Shown: piece by piece, positions 1-11,519 of the stretch | How the letters are laid out: every line of letters starts with the position of its first letter | Position numbering within the stretch: the first letter of the stretch is position 1 | From: Protopterus annectens | Taxonomy: Eukaryota > Chordata > Ceratodontiformes > Protopteridae | DNA length: 64,000 nucleotides | NCBI RefSeq assembly: GCF_019279795.1 | Contig: NC_056727.1 | Coordinates: 1,206,559,327-1,206,623,326 of the forward strand | Direction: 5' to 3' | Made by a program: the position numbers and the translations under genes | Notes under the pieces: model-generated | What the model saw: the letters and a program-made list of their open reading frames with translations, nothing else | The model's database searches: none | Told to the model about the DNA's origin: nothing

Positions 1-560
1 TAGCTCTAAACTTCAAGTCAATACTACTAAATCCATAAACCTCATTTGTGTATATCTCCTCCTGGAAATAATATCAACACCCTTGAACATATCCTTAACC
101 AACTCTACCAAACTCCTCAAGAAACACTAGTCTTAGGAGACTTTAACATAGATTGGCACCCTGTAACAGTGCAAACCCCACATCACATATCAACCTTTTG
201 GCTTCAAACAACTCATAAATAGTCCCACCAGAACCAATAAAACAAACAATACGGAAACCATATTAGACTGGATTCTTACTAATACCCCCTTGCAAACCTA
301 CCAATCAGGCACCCTTCCTGATGATCTTAGTGATCACTCTCTAACCTATATCATTAGATGCAAAACTAACCTAACCTTACCTACCACTTTCAGAACACTT
401 CATTCAAAACAATTTAACCATGTTCAGTTTCAAACTGAACTTACACAATGTAATTGGTCACCACTAAAACATCTCCCACTGAACAAAGCAGTTGAATACT
501 TCAATTCATCATTCCTATCTATCCTAGATCAACATGCTCCAAATCGCATTCATTAGAACC
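1..560 (+). pseudogene. LINE X copy 1: C-terminal part of APE-like endonuclease
   Basis: This stretch encodes the last part of an exonuclease-endonuclease-phosphatase domain, which nicks target DNA to prime reverse transcription. A GDFN-I-DW block is visible near 132-155 and an SDHS block near 322-340, the usual final two motifs of this domain. Only 290-556 is open for any length (88 codons); elsewhere stops and frameshifts interrupt it. The N-terminal half lies outside the window. Confidence 0.65.
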
Positions 561-1009
561 AAAACTAAAACAGCACCCTGGCTAACCAAGAATACTAAGC
601 AAAAATCATCCTCAGAAATAAAGCATGGGATAAGTGATCTACTAAAACCAAACTGATCACCAAACTTTAGAGAGCTTAGAAACAGTACCAAAAAGCCATT
701 CTGACAGATAAAAAGAACTATTACTTTCAACTACAGAAAACCACCAAAAATTAACCAAAAATTTTTGGTACAGTATTAATAATCTTCTAACCCCAGGCAA
801 AGCAATTACACCCAACCCTCAAGATTCTGACTCTGACAATCCCACACAACAAGCCAATGACTTTAATTCTTTCTTCACCAATTCCATACAAACTCTAGCA
901 AACCAACTATCTCCTGACACTTCTAAACTACTCTCCTACTTTAAAAACACTCTTCCTCCCTTCACATACAACCTGTCTCTACCTCCTATATCCAATCTCT
1001 AATCCAAAA

Positions 1010-2520
1010 CTTAAACCTACCACCCCATCTGCAGACAAGCTTCCTGCAGAATTCCTGCAAATAGCAGCAAAAGCCATTGCTTACCCTGTCTCTATCCTAA
1101 TAAACAGATCTATAAAAGAAGGTATTTTCCCTGAGATCTGGAAGATATCCCACATCATTCCCCTACACAAAGGAGGCAGCTCTAATGACTTCTCTAACTT
1201 TCGTCCCATAGCACTTCTATCTCCCTTAGCCAAAATCATGGAAAAATGTTTACACAAACAACTACTTAACCATCTCCTCCATAATAACCTACTGGCTAAG
1301 ACTCAACATGGATTTAGACCTTCCCATAGTACTACCACAGCTTTACTTTCCTTTACCAACACCATCAACTATAACCGTAACAATAATAAACTTACATCTT
1401 CTCTATTCATAGACCTATCAAAAGCCTTTGATATGGTTAATCATACACTTCTTCTGCACACACTTAAATCTCTTGCACTGGATCCCTCCTCCTTAACCTG
1501 GTTTACTTCTTATCTAGGAAACCGTCACCAGGCAGTACTCTGGAAAAATTCACTATCTGCTCTCCTTCCTATCTCATTAGAGTACCCCAAGGGTCTATCC
1601 TAGGCCCACTTCTATTTTCCATCTTTATTAATGACCTCCAATCAGCTATCCCTAACACTACCTGCATACAATATGCAGACGATTCCACTATAATTTGTAC
1701 TGCTTCCTCACAAACAGAACTCCAGTCTCTTACACAAAAAGCCTTTTAACTGTTGAACAGTGGTTCTCTGACCGCTGTCTACTCCTTAACCCTAAGAAAA
1801 CCAAATTATTACTATTTTCACCACCAAGATCTACTTCTATAAACTTCTATTAATTCCATTAATAACACTCAAATTTCTCCTGACCCTTCAACAAAACTTC
1901 TAGGTGTTACTATTGACAATAATCTAAACTACGATTGTCACATCAACAACACAATAAAAGCAGTTAATAAAAAGATTGGATCCCTTTACAGAATCAAACC
2001 CTTTCTTACACCTGAAGCCCAGACCACCTTAGCCCAAACACACCTTATCTCTACCCTTCTATATGCTTCCCTATTTATACTAATCTCTAAAAGTAACCTT
2101 AAGAAACTTACTACATCTTACCATAATATTGCTCGATTTGCCACAGGATCTCAGTTTAGAACTCACCACTGTCTAAACTTAAAACAACTAGACTGGCTAG
2201 AACTTCCTAACAAGCTCATATATCAGCAACTCTTAATAGCTCACAAAATTCTATATCAACCATCTAAAACACCAGTTCTCAGTAGCCTCTTGACTCCTTA
2301 TAACAACCTGAAACAACTACGTTCTTCAGACAAACTCCTAGTTAATAGTACCAAAACTATTAATTCTGCAGGTAATTGCCTTTTTTTCTAACTCAGTTGG
2401 CAAAATATGGAATAACCTTCCATCTAATATCTCCTCTTTGGCCACTCTTCCACTCTTTAAGAAACAACTGCTAACACATCTTAATAAATTCTGGCTTTGC
2501 TCTTGTACCAACCCTGACTA
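1010..2520 (+). pseudogene. LINE X copy 1: reverse transcriptase and C-terminal domain
   Basis: Reverse transcriptase of an APE-type LINE. The best open piece is 1238-1603 (121 codons), with HGFRPSHST, a LSKAFD block carrying the motif-A aspartate, and the fingers/palm spacing of the CR1/L2 group. After a frameshift near 1600 the [12 protein letters not shown] block follows, and the QYADDST box (motif C, two catalytic aspartates) lies near 1670-1690. Further frameshifts occur after 1745. The C-terminal thumb ends with a WNNLPSNIS block near 2405, a usual signature just before the end of L2-like ORF2. It cannot make a full protein. Confidence 0.8.
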
Positions 2521-2877
2521 ACCTACCTTCTTTATTTCCTCTACCTCAATTCTTCCTTCTCTGCTATGAAATCCTGATAAACTTCCTCTGACATAACATC
2601 TTCGTAGATATTAATGATCTCACATATGTTGAAAAAAAAAAAAAATTTTTATATCTTCTACCATTTTCTCAAATAATGTATTGATACACTGAATGACTAG
2701 ACACTACCAAATTTATTGTAAATGCTAACCATTTACTTAAATATTTTCCTGTTTTGAATATTATTATTTTTTTTTTACTCTTACATATGTATTAGCAATA
2801 CTAACATCTTCTTATCCTTAATTGCTTAAAACTTTTGTTTTATGTGTATTTGTATTCTCTAAACTTGTTTTAACCTA

Positions 2878-2985
2878 TGGAGCTTTTCTCCCCGGGCCTC
2901 CACTGAAAATGGACTTTGATCCAGCTGGACTAGCCCGGTCAACAAATGTAAAATAAATAAAATAAAATAAAATAAATTTATTCCT
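2878..2985 (+). repeat. LINE X conserved 3' terminal hairpin and (ATAAA)n tail
   Basis: The 3' UTR ends with a conserved block that can fold: CCGGGC (2892-2897) pairs with GCCCGG (2933-2938). An ATAAA-type simple tail follows. In copy 2 the matching arms are CCAGGA (12425-12430) and TCCTGG (12469-12474), so two positions change on both sides and keep pairing. A 3' RNA structure is the expected recognition site for LINE reverse transcriptase; that role is inferred here. Confidence 0.65.
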
Positions 2986-3828
2986 GAGGGGCAACAGACA
3001 CTTTATTTTTCGATGAAACCATGAAATATAAAGGTGTTTGCTAGCAGCAACCTCTTCATTAGTTACAGATTTCTTTAATGTGGAATTATTTAGATGACTT
3101 TTACTTCTTCAGAGATTGTGCATATTTACTGATAATGGACTGTAGAAATGTGCGTATTTACTGATAATGGACTGTAGAATTGTGCATATTTACTGATAAT
3201 GGCGGACTGTAGAATTGTGCATATTTACTGATAATGGTGGACTGTGGAAGTCTGAGTAGACTTTTATGATGAATGTTCTGAACTGGGCAGTTTTGCCATT
3301 ATGGGTGCATGCGTTTTGTTTCATTGCTTACTGGAAAAATGTTCAAAACAAATTTAAAACGCCCTCTAACAACTGTACTGTATTGTACAAGGAATATAAT
3401 TTAGTACAATGAGGAAGGTGTATCAAAGAGCACATGTATGTTTCATATGCAAGGGGCTTATGATTTGAAAACAGCCCAAAATTAATCTTTATGTGCCACT
3501 GGCAAAATGTATTTTCTTTGAATGTGGGTTTCAATGCTGTTTCAATGAATGTGAGTTTCAAGGGCAGAGAAGTTTTAATGCTAAATTTTCATTGTGAGAC
3601 TGCATTGCTTTGTTTAGCAGATTACTTAGTGTTTGTGCTGTAAAATACAAAATAAAACTTTCAAATGAAGTCCAACTCATCATAGAAGTAAAGCAGTATG
3701 CACATTAGTGTTTATGGTAAATGGAGTGAAATAGCCAAGTAATGGTTCATTGGAATGGCTGCAGAGGCTCCATTCAACCATGATTTTGTCAGGGGGGAAG
3801 GGCAGCAAACTCAGACAGGCCCAGCTGA
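2986..3828. other. No gene seen; contains a short tandem repeat
   Basis: AT-rich DNA with no supported coding region. The one 72-codon antisense frame (3343-3561) has no recognisable domain. A roughly 31-36 bp tandem repeat sits inside it and is listed separately. Confidence 0.6.
3117..3247. repeat. Short tandem repeat, about four units of 31-36 bp
   Basis: Four successive, slightly diverged copies of a unit built on 'catatttactgataatgg' and 'ggactgtagaa'. Units 3 and 4 carry an extra 3-4 bp (ggc or ggt before the gga). It is a minisatellite-like array with no coding potential. Confidence 0.8.
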
Positions 3829-4134
3829 ACTATACCTCCCAACTGTCCAGATTTTCAAAGAATGAATAGATTTTTGCTTCTTATTTTTGGTTTGTTCTTC
3901 ATAAAATTTGTAGTTTTCTGGCAAACTATTTAGGAATTAAGTCACTAAATAATGATACACTGAGTTTCAGACTTCATAACCTTCAGAAAAATGCATGCTA
4001 AAGTAAGAACTGTTACAGTTATTCTATCAACTGTCTCAATTTATACAAGAGCAATTTTTAGTACTGTTTATATGTTCCCCCAATATATTTGGCCTTGTTC
4101 AGATTTACTGCATTAACAGGTTGAGAGGTACATG
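3829..4134. mobile_element. MITE-like element 1 (inverted termini CCTCCCAAC/GTTGAGAGG)
   Basis: The left end reads TATACCTCCCAACTG and the right end, as its reverse complement, TGTACCTCTCAACCTG, giving imperfect terminal inverted repeats about 300 bp apart with no coding capacity. The interior is similar to the next element (4159-4690): both share a CTTCAGAAAA segment, a GAGCAAT segment and a terminal GGTTGAGAGG. This fits a small non-autonomous DNA transposon. The superfamily is not determined. Confidence 0.5.
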
Positions 4135-4158
4135 AAATAAATTGCTTTATAGAATTAG

Positions 4159-4690
4159 GCATAGCCAACCTCTCAACTGTCCCCGATTTTGACTCAAAAT
4201 GTTGCTCTTCCCCCTAATAATCCCTCCGCAAAATAGCAATTTTGGAAGAAAACATGGAGGGTTTACAATTAAGAAATAACTGTAATAATCAAAATTATAG
4301 ATTACTTGAAATGCATGCAGATTCTTTTATTTTGTCAGCTGCTCAAGTTAGCAGTACTAATATTAAAGTGCCCCTTCTTTGACAGGTTCCCAGCTGTATT
4401 GTGTGGCTATTTTATATTTTTGCATCACATTTTTGGTCCATTTTTCATAAAATTGTGTTTTTTGGCAAATTAGTGACAAATCACTAAAGACTAAAGTTAG
4501 AAAATAATTACAGACATTTGAGTTTCAGATTGTATACCCTTCAGAAAATTCATACTAATGCAAGACCTATTCTATTATCTTTCTAAGTTTATTAGAGCAA
4601 TATTTAAAAATTGTCCTTATTTTTGGGCCTTTGTCCCACTTCTGTGTATGGCTTTGTCCAGATTTCTTGCTCTGAGGTTGAGAGGCATGA
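4159..4690. mobile_element. MITE-like element 2, diverged relative of element 1
   Basis: Starts with a CCAACCTCTCAACTG block and ends with GAGGTTGAGAGGCATG, an imperfect inverted pair. The second half aligns over about 300 bp with the preceding element in direct orientation. Short overlapping frames at 4558-4990 read across the element boundary and have no recognisable domain. A related end (ACCATACCTCTCAAG) occurs alone near 37350. Confidence 0.45.
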
Positions 4691-5864
4691 CAAATGTGTC
4701 AGGGCCATCACAGTCAGCCAGAGACATTTCAAATTGTGACATACATGTTGCACCCCACTCCCCCATGTAGTGACTCTGGATGTGTCCAAGCAAGGCAAGG
4801 AGTAGTTATGCAGTGTAAATGTGCAGTGTGTTCCCCCATCCAAGGTAGACACAAGTACTACAGTGGCTTTTCATCTGTCCTTGATTTTGCAGAACTGTCT
4901 GGTTTCTGTCATATTTTTGTACCGTTGATTTATGCTTATTACTCAGATTTATGCTTATTACTCAGAAAGTGTCTGTTGCTCTGTGTTTAAGTAGCAATGC
5001 TTTAATGACCATAAGGTAAGCTTGTCTGAGATCGTAAGATGCAAGTAAGCTTTAATAAGCATACTGTTAAAGAATTGCCAACATTGAAAGCCTTTCTGTT
5101 GTTGCCATGCAGAGAGTACTTGACTAGATAATGTATAAGCCTTGGGTATTAAAGGACAGGATTCCATTATTTTAAAAAGCTCATTACATTTGTTGGAGAC
5201 TTCCAGTCATCTCTACAGACTTTACCCGTAAACTAAACAGAATGCCAATCATGTGTGGTCCATAACCTGTACAGTAATCCTTTAAGCAATGTATCTTGAG
5301 CTTGTTTCTTGTTTGCTTTTCATTTTTTACTTTGATCATGTTTTCCCCATGAAACAAGTAGATAGTTATCAGGCAGCAGGTCTTTTTTGGATAAGAAACA
5401 TTTTTACAAGTGGGGGCATCACAGAGATTTCTACTTTCAACATGTTACTTGGTACTTTAATAAAGCTGAATATAAATTATAATTAGAACTGCAGTGCAAG
5501 GAGAAGTGGTTTGAGTTGAGTGCTTCTGGTTTTTCTTATACTTGATTTTGACTGGCATTCCAGTAATGTATTTAAAAAGTAATTTATTTTTTCATGCCTC
5601 ATAACCTTTTGTTTCCATCTAGATATTAAGTAAGCTGTCATGCAGCCAATGCATTGAAATATTTTTATTCTTCTACACTTATTTTTAGCTTGATTGGACT
5701 CTCATAATGATGGTTTGCCACCCAGGGCAGCATATTTAATTAAAGTTAGTTTTTGTGGTTTTGGCTCCTCCCCTTTCTGGTTGACCACACCCCTTCCCCT
5801 TGACCCCACCCATTCAGCTGTCTCCTGCAGCCCCCCTTTGATTTGAAGTCACCAGCCGCCACTG
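4691..5864. other. No gene seen
   Basis: AT-rich non-coding DNA. The last part (about 5700-5860) is pyrimidine-rich with several CCCC runs and looks like a fragment of a dispersed repeat, but I cannot name it. Short open frames here (65-98 codons) are unsupported. Confidence 0.5.
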
Positions 5865-5985
5865 CTTTTTAGACACCTCCACTCAGAATGGGTCAAATGA
5901 AATTTCCCATTGTGAGGAGAAAATCATCTATTCCCACCATGGATTCAACATTTTTAACTACACGGACCTTAACATTACACATGAA

Positions 5986-7287
5986 ATGTTTCAGTTATTT
6001 ACAAAGGGAACTAAATTTATTCCCACTGTACGTTTCAATTTAGTTGACGTTATAAAAGAGGTCAAGTTGTTTTGTAGACGGTTGAATCTAGCCCTACAAT
6101 TCAAACAGGGCGTTGTAGATCAATATGAAACATTTAAAACAAAAAACAAACTATTGAGAAAGAGTACCTACATTCCTATTTCCCACCCACAGGTGTTGAA
6201 TTTCGAAAAAATGGTTTGCCAAGATATATATAGTCTTACAAAAATCATGAAGAAAGACCAAGTTAAAGATCAAGTTGATAATTTAACTAGGGAGGAACGT
6301 AGGTGTCTGGATTTATTTATTTCCAGTGGGGATATTCGTGTCATGAAGCCCGATAAAGGGGGTGGGATAGTATTATTCAAAAACATTGACTACATTAATT
6401 CCATGACCAACATTATTCTACATTCTGGTAACTATGAGTTGGTATCATTGAATGAAATCAATGTGGGTTACAAAAGGATAGATTTAGCTATCGATGAATA
6501 TTTTTTGGATAAAAGGATTACCAAGGACATCTATGATTTTATAAGGGTGGAATTTCCAATTTTGGCCACGATCTTTGGTATCCCTAAAGTTCATAAATGT
6601 ATTTCCCAGCCTCCATTCAGGCCTATTGTCTCTGGTAGTCGTTCGAAGACTTACCCCATTGGGGTGATCATTGATAGGTGGACCAAACCTCTATATGAGA
6701 AGATATCTCACCTAATTAAGGACTCTTGGTCATTTTTGGGTCGTTTGTCCCCAGAATTGTGGAGAAAGGGGTTGGTTTTCATGACCATCGACGTGGTTGA
6801 CCTTTTCTCTTGTATTCCGAGAGATATATGTCTGGAATTTTTTAGTAATAGTTTGAGGGCATTTTCTGACTTTAGTTGGGACCACATTTGTCTCATTGTG
6901 GACATGATGTCTCTCATTTTGGACTACAATTTCATCCAATTTGAGGGTGAATTTACAAAAAGAGAGGGTGATGGGGCTTGTGCCCCCATCTTTGCCAATC
7001 TCGTGATGCTAGAGTGGGAAACAAAATTCTTATTTCCTAGTGAATTTTTTTCCAATATAGTGTTTTACACGAGATATTTGGATGATTTATTCATTTTATG
7101 GAATGGTCCAACTAATAGGATCCCCCTTTTTATTGATTACATCAATCAGACCACAGATTTTTTGAGATTTACTCATCATTTCGATACTTGTGGAATTGCC
7201 TATTTGGACCTTTACATTAGTCATTCAGAGGAAGGGTTTGTTTCTCATATTTACAGGAAGGAGACATTTTCTAATGACTATTTATAA
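5986..7287 (+). CDS. PLE 1 reverse transcriptase
   Basis: 433 codons of PLE-type reverse transcriptase, the enzyme that copies the element RNA at the target. Visible blocks in order: VMKPDKGGG near residue 120, GIPKVHK and RPIVSGSR near residues 198-215, MTIDVVDLFS (motif A aspartate) near residue 266, and the YLDDLF box (motif C) near residue 365. The strand-conserved block that reads GVAMGACCAP in PLE 2 is shortened here to GDGACAP, about three residues fewer, which may impair activity. A TAA at 7285-7287 ends the frame. The same frame continues straight on into the endonuclease part with no further stop, so one nonsense change separates the two halves. The start is uncertain because the frame is open upstream. 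Confidence 0.88.
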   Translation: MFQLFTKGTKFIPTVRFNLVDVIKEVKLFCRRLNLALQFKQGVVDQYETFKTKNKLLRKSTYIPISHPQVLNFEKMVCQDIYSLTKIMKKDQVKDQVDNLTREERRCLDLFISSGDIRVMKPDKGGGIVLFKNIDYINSMTNIILHSGNYELVSLNEINVGYKRIDLAIDEYFLDKRITKDIYDFIRVEFPILATIFGIPKVHKCISQPPFRPIVSGSRSKTYPIGVIIDRWTKPLYEKISHLIKDSWSFLGRLSPELWRKGLVFMTIDVVDLFSCIPRDICLEFFSNSLRAFSDFSWDHICLIVDMMSLILDYNFIQFEGEFTKREGDGACAPIFANLVMLEWETKFLFPSEFFSNIVFYTRYLDDLFILWNGPTNRIPLFIDYINQTTDFLRFTHHFDTCGIAYLDLYISHSEEGFVSHIYRKETFSNDYL

Positions 7288-8196
7288 TACAGTAGCCACC
7301 ACCCTAGACACGTTTTTAAGAACGTTTTCAAGGGACAATGTATCAGGGCAGCCCGTATGTCTTCCAACAGGGAGTTAATGTGTAGTGAACTTGATTTAAT
7401 TAAATCTATGTTCCTCGATAGGGGATACCCTATTTCACTTCTGGATGACATTACTCAGTATGTCAAGGGTGAATGGGGTAACAAATATCCCCCTATTTTG
7501 GGCATTGGTTGCTTCAACAAGAGTAAGGATGGGTTCAATACAGTAAGTAGGCATAGAGTATGTGTTATAACTTATTCCCCTTTTGTTCAGTTTATTAAAA
7601 ATATTATTTGTGAGCATTGGAGGTTAATTTGTGTTGATAAAGACTTAGAAGATGTTTTGGGAAAAAAACCTGGTTTTGTTTTTAAGACTGGACCTAATAT
7701 CATGAGTCTTCTTGAGATGAGAACACATATTAAACCTAATTATGGAGAGACAAGGAAATGTGGATGTTGTAGGCAGTGTGATGCCATTAGGGAAGGTGAA
7801 GGTGTCAGGTTGGCGGATTTTAATAGGACCTATGTGAAAAGTAAGGTTGGGAATTGTAATACCTCCAAGGTTGTTTATATTGCAACATGTTTGGCATGCC
7901 CTGCCTATTACATAGGGAAAACCGAGAGGCACCTTAAAAAACGTATTTATGAACATCTTTATAAGATTAAAATAGGAGATTCTAATAATGCACTTTATAG
8001 ACACATCTCCTCATATGGTGACACACACAACTTTAAATTTTCTATTATTGACAAAGTGGATGTTTCACCATTTGGTGGTAATTGGAAAGCTCTTCTTGCC
8101 ATGAAAGAAGCTAAATGGCAAATATTAACGGATGCCACACGTTTTCCTGGAATTAACGACTTCATTAGTATCAAGCCTTTTTTACATTTGGCTTGA
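7288..8196 (+). CDS. PLE 1 C-terminal part: linker zinc motif and GIY-YIG endonuclease
   Basis: Continues in the same frame after the stop at 7285-7287; the first methionine is at 7357. The linker begins with SHHPRHVFKN and GQCIRAAR blocks typical of PLE proteins. A cysteine-rich KCGCCRQC block near residue 132 of the 279-codon ORF is a likely zinc site. The endonuclease core follows: VVYIATC, then YYIGKTERHLKKR with the catalytic-type arginine, and a YEH block. GIY-YIG enzymes nick DNA to start PLE integration. Nothing inside the domain is visibly broken. The protein ends at 8196 with a hydrophobic FLHLA tail. Confidence 0.88.
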   Translation, partial: YSSHHPRHVFKNVFKGQCIRAARMSSNRELMCSELDLIKSMFLDRGYPISLLDDITQYVKGEWGNKYPPILGIGCFNKSKDGFNTVSRHRVCVITYSPFVQFIKNIICEHWRLICVDKDLEDVLGKKPGFVFKTGPNIMSLLEMRTHIKPNYGETRKCGCCRQCDAIREGEGVRLADFNRTYVKSKVGNCNTSKVVYIATCLACPAYYIGKTERHLKKRIYEHLYKIKIGDSNNALYRHISSYGDTHNFKFSIIDKVDVSPFGGNWKALLAMKEAKWQILTDATRFPGINDFISIKPFLHLA

Positions 8197-8667
8197 AGTT
8201 AGTTAGACAGATTTATATATTTAAAATATGTATTTACTATTTAATTACATATTGAGTGAATCAATTTTTTATACATATATTATTATTTATAATTGCATAT
8301 TATTTACATTGTATTTCATAAAATTTTTATATATTTTTCACATATTTCCAACCACAAGAGGTTGGCAATGTTGGGGTTTTTACATGTTTTTAGCATGGTT
8401 GTTATTTATAGTGTTTCTTTTCACAGAGTTACAGGACATGTTCCTTTAAGAATTTTTGGCGCCAAAAGAGTCTTTTAAATGCAATAGTAATTATTGTTTG
8501 GGGTTCTGATGAAGTCTGTATTGGCAGATGAAAGCGCTTAACCCTATGTCTCTGGAGTGTTTTGTTGGTCAATAATAAATTGTTTTTTATCCCTGTACAA
8601 GCTGTGGATCCTTTGAGCTGACTGTGTTGGTTGATTCGTTGGTTTCGTTACGTTCATTTTGGATTTT
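8197..8667 (+). other. PLE 1 3' untranslated region
   Basis: AT-rich 3' region after the endonuclease stop. It contains the hammerhead motif at 8500-8545 and then about 120 bp that resemble, in order and spacing, the post-ribozyme segments of PLE 2. The short frames at 8228-8478 are unsupported. Confidence 0.6.
8500..8545 (+). ncRNA. Hammerhead ribozyme motif, type I, in PLE 1
   Basis: All core parts are in place. Stem I pairs GGGTT (8501-8505) with AACCC (8540-8544). The core CTGATGA is at 8506-8512. Stem II pairs TCTG with CAGA around a six-base loop. GAAA is at 8530-8533, a minimal GCGC stem III follows, then a TT cleavage dinucleotide before 8540. Hammerheads with a very short stem III are known from Penelope-like elements, where they process element RNA. 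Self-cleavage of this copy is inferred, not shown. Confidence 0.82.
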
Positions 8668-10130
<1,463 letters not shown>

Positions 10131-10136
<6 letters not shown>

Positions 10137-10243
10137 TATAAATCGGTGGCAGTAGTGGGATAGCCACATCACATATTAATTGGTTGATAGTGGTGAGTTA
10201 GTCACATCACATATTAATTGGCTTGTAGTGGTGTGGATATTGA
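10131..10243 (+). repeat. Three tandem ~37-bp units over the LTR end and primer-binding region
   Basis: Units start at 10131, 10168 and 10206, each with ATCACATATWAAT followed by a GG-rich segment (GGCAGTAGTGGGAT, TTGATAGTGGTGAG, CTTGTAGTGGTGTG). The unit includes the last bases of the LTR, so the LTR/primer-site junction has been tandemly copied. Confidence 0.75.
10147..10163 (+). promoter_or_regulatory. Candidate primer-binding site of the Gmr1-like Gypsy
   Basis: TGGCAGTAGTGGGAT begins about 10 bp after the LTR end and resembles the complement of the 3' end of a leucine tRNA with its CCA. It would prime minus-strand synthesis. The offset from the LTR end and about two mismatches make this tentative. 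Confidence 0.5.
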
Positions 10244-10304
10244 ATTCCGGTAGCTTGTGTACAGTGATCACTGAAGGTGTTTTGTACTCTAAAACAGTCA
10301 TGAA

Positions 10305-11519
10305 GTGAACATTCAGAGTTCATATCACAACCCGGGAAAAAAAGAAAACCCTTGCCCCAACTCAGATGACTCTGACATGGACTTGGCCACCCAATTTGAC
10401 TCTTTCTTCATAGAGTCCATAAGCAAGCTAACATCATCCTTCACCAACACCTCTACAACCCCTCCTCAGCATGCTCCCATCCCTTCCTCCCCTAGCATCC
10501 CTTGCCCCCAACCTCCACATTTCCCTATCAATCCCATCTCTATATCCACCATAAAAAACTTCACCTAAAATTAAAACCTGGTTCCAATGCCCCTGATGAA
10601 ATTCCCTCCTACTTCCTAAAAGTAGCCACAGAAGCCATTGCTCTCCCTATCAGCATACTAATTAATCAGTATATCTCAGAAAGCCAGGTCCCCCAGCTCT
10701 GGAAGAAGGCCTTTATTATTTTTCTCCATAAAGGTGGCAATAATAATGACATCCTAAACTTTTACCCTATTGCCATCCTATACCCTGTATCTAAGCTACT
10801 TGAAAAGTGTGTACACCAACAACTCTTACCCTACCTCATCAATAATCAGCTTCTTACCCCCACACAACATGGCTTTAGAACAGGGCATAGTACCTCCAGT
10901 ACCCACCTCTCCTTCCTAGAAACAATCAACAAAGCCCGCGACTCTGGCCACTTTGTATCCACTCTTTTCCTTGACCGCTCTAAGGCATTTGACACTATTT
11001 CCCAGAACTTCCTTCTTACCAAACTCTCTAAACTTAACCTATCCCCTTCCTCTACCCAGTGGTTCTCAAGCTATCTCACAAACAGGCAACAAGCAGTTAA
11101 TTGAAAAAAAAGCTATGTCACTCTTCCTCAATACATCCACAGGCATCCTCCAAGGTACCATTCTAGGCCCCCTACTATTCAACATATTCATAAATGATTT
11201 CATCCAAGCCATTCCTAACTCCAGTCTCATACAATATGCTGATGATTCTACTACAGTCTGTTCCTCCCCTTCCATCACAACTCTAAACAATCTAACACAA
11301 GCCATCTTCTCTTCCACTGAACAGTGGATGCTCGACAACCATCTAGCCCTTAATACAACCAAAACAAAACTTATGTTATTGAATGCATCCAAAACATCTT
11401 CCCTAGACAAACAATCCTTCATACTTACCAGCAGAAATAATACTCCCCTAGAACTAGTCTCTGACACAGAATTACTAGGACTTATCATTGACAATCAACT
11501 AAAATTTGATAAGCATTAA
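10305..11519 (+). pseudogene. LINE X copy 2: reverse transcriptase
   Basis: RT of the same family as copy 1, split over frames 10305-10568, 10502-11104 and 10953-11519. The blocks are GGNNNDILNFYPIAIL, TPTQHGFRTGHST, LDRSKAFDT (motif A), GILQGTILGPLLFNIFINDF and QYADDSTT (motif C with both aspartates). A run of eight A bases near 11104 marks the frameshift before the conserved GxxQG block. The thumb continues to 11519. Confidence 0.8.

Larger units (their letters stand above)
1..2980 (+). mobile_element. LINE family X copy 1 (APE-type, L2/CR1 group), 5' truncated by the window
   Basis: A non-LTR retrotransposon copy with the end of an apurinic-type endonuclease, a reverse transcriptase, a C-terminal region and a 3' UTR ending in an (ATAAA)n tail near 2950-2980. 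The GDFNIDW-type endonuclease motif lies near 132-155 and a DLSDHS motif near 322-340. The frame is interrupted many times, so this is a dead copy. The terminal 3' segment (about 2880-2945) recurs at the end of a second copy at about 12515 and, in antisense, at about 41075, which defines one family. Clade assignment to the L2/CR1 group is by RT motif style only. Confidence 0.85.
5865..8667 (+). mobile_element. Penelope-like element 1 (PLE 1), Neptune-like, nearly intact coding
   Basis: A PLE with a reverse transcriptase followed by a GIY-YIG endonuclease in one frame and an AT-rich 3' region containing a hammerhead ribozyme motif. The reading frame is open upstream of the first methionine of the RT (at least to about 5863), so the true 5' end may be missing. 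The 3' end near 8667 abuts the Gypsy 5' LTR, whose first 150 bp or so are absent, so insertion here probably involved loss of target DNA. No target-site duplication could be established. Confidence 0.85.

Noticed and set aside
3117..3247. CRISPR-like array
   Set aside because: The units are directly adjacent with no unique spacers, in a eukaryotic repeat context.
4558..4990. Overlapping 70-98 codon frames as small genes
   Set aside because: They cross the right end of a MITE-like element and carry no motif or start context.
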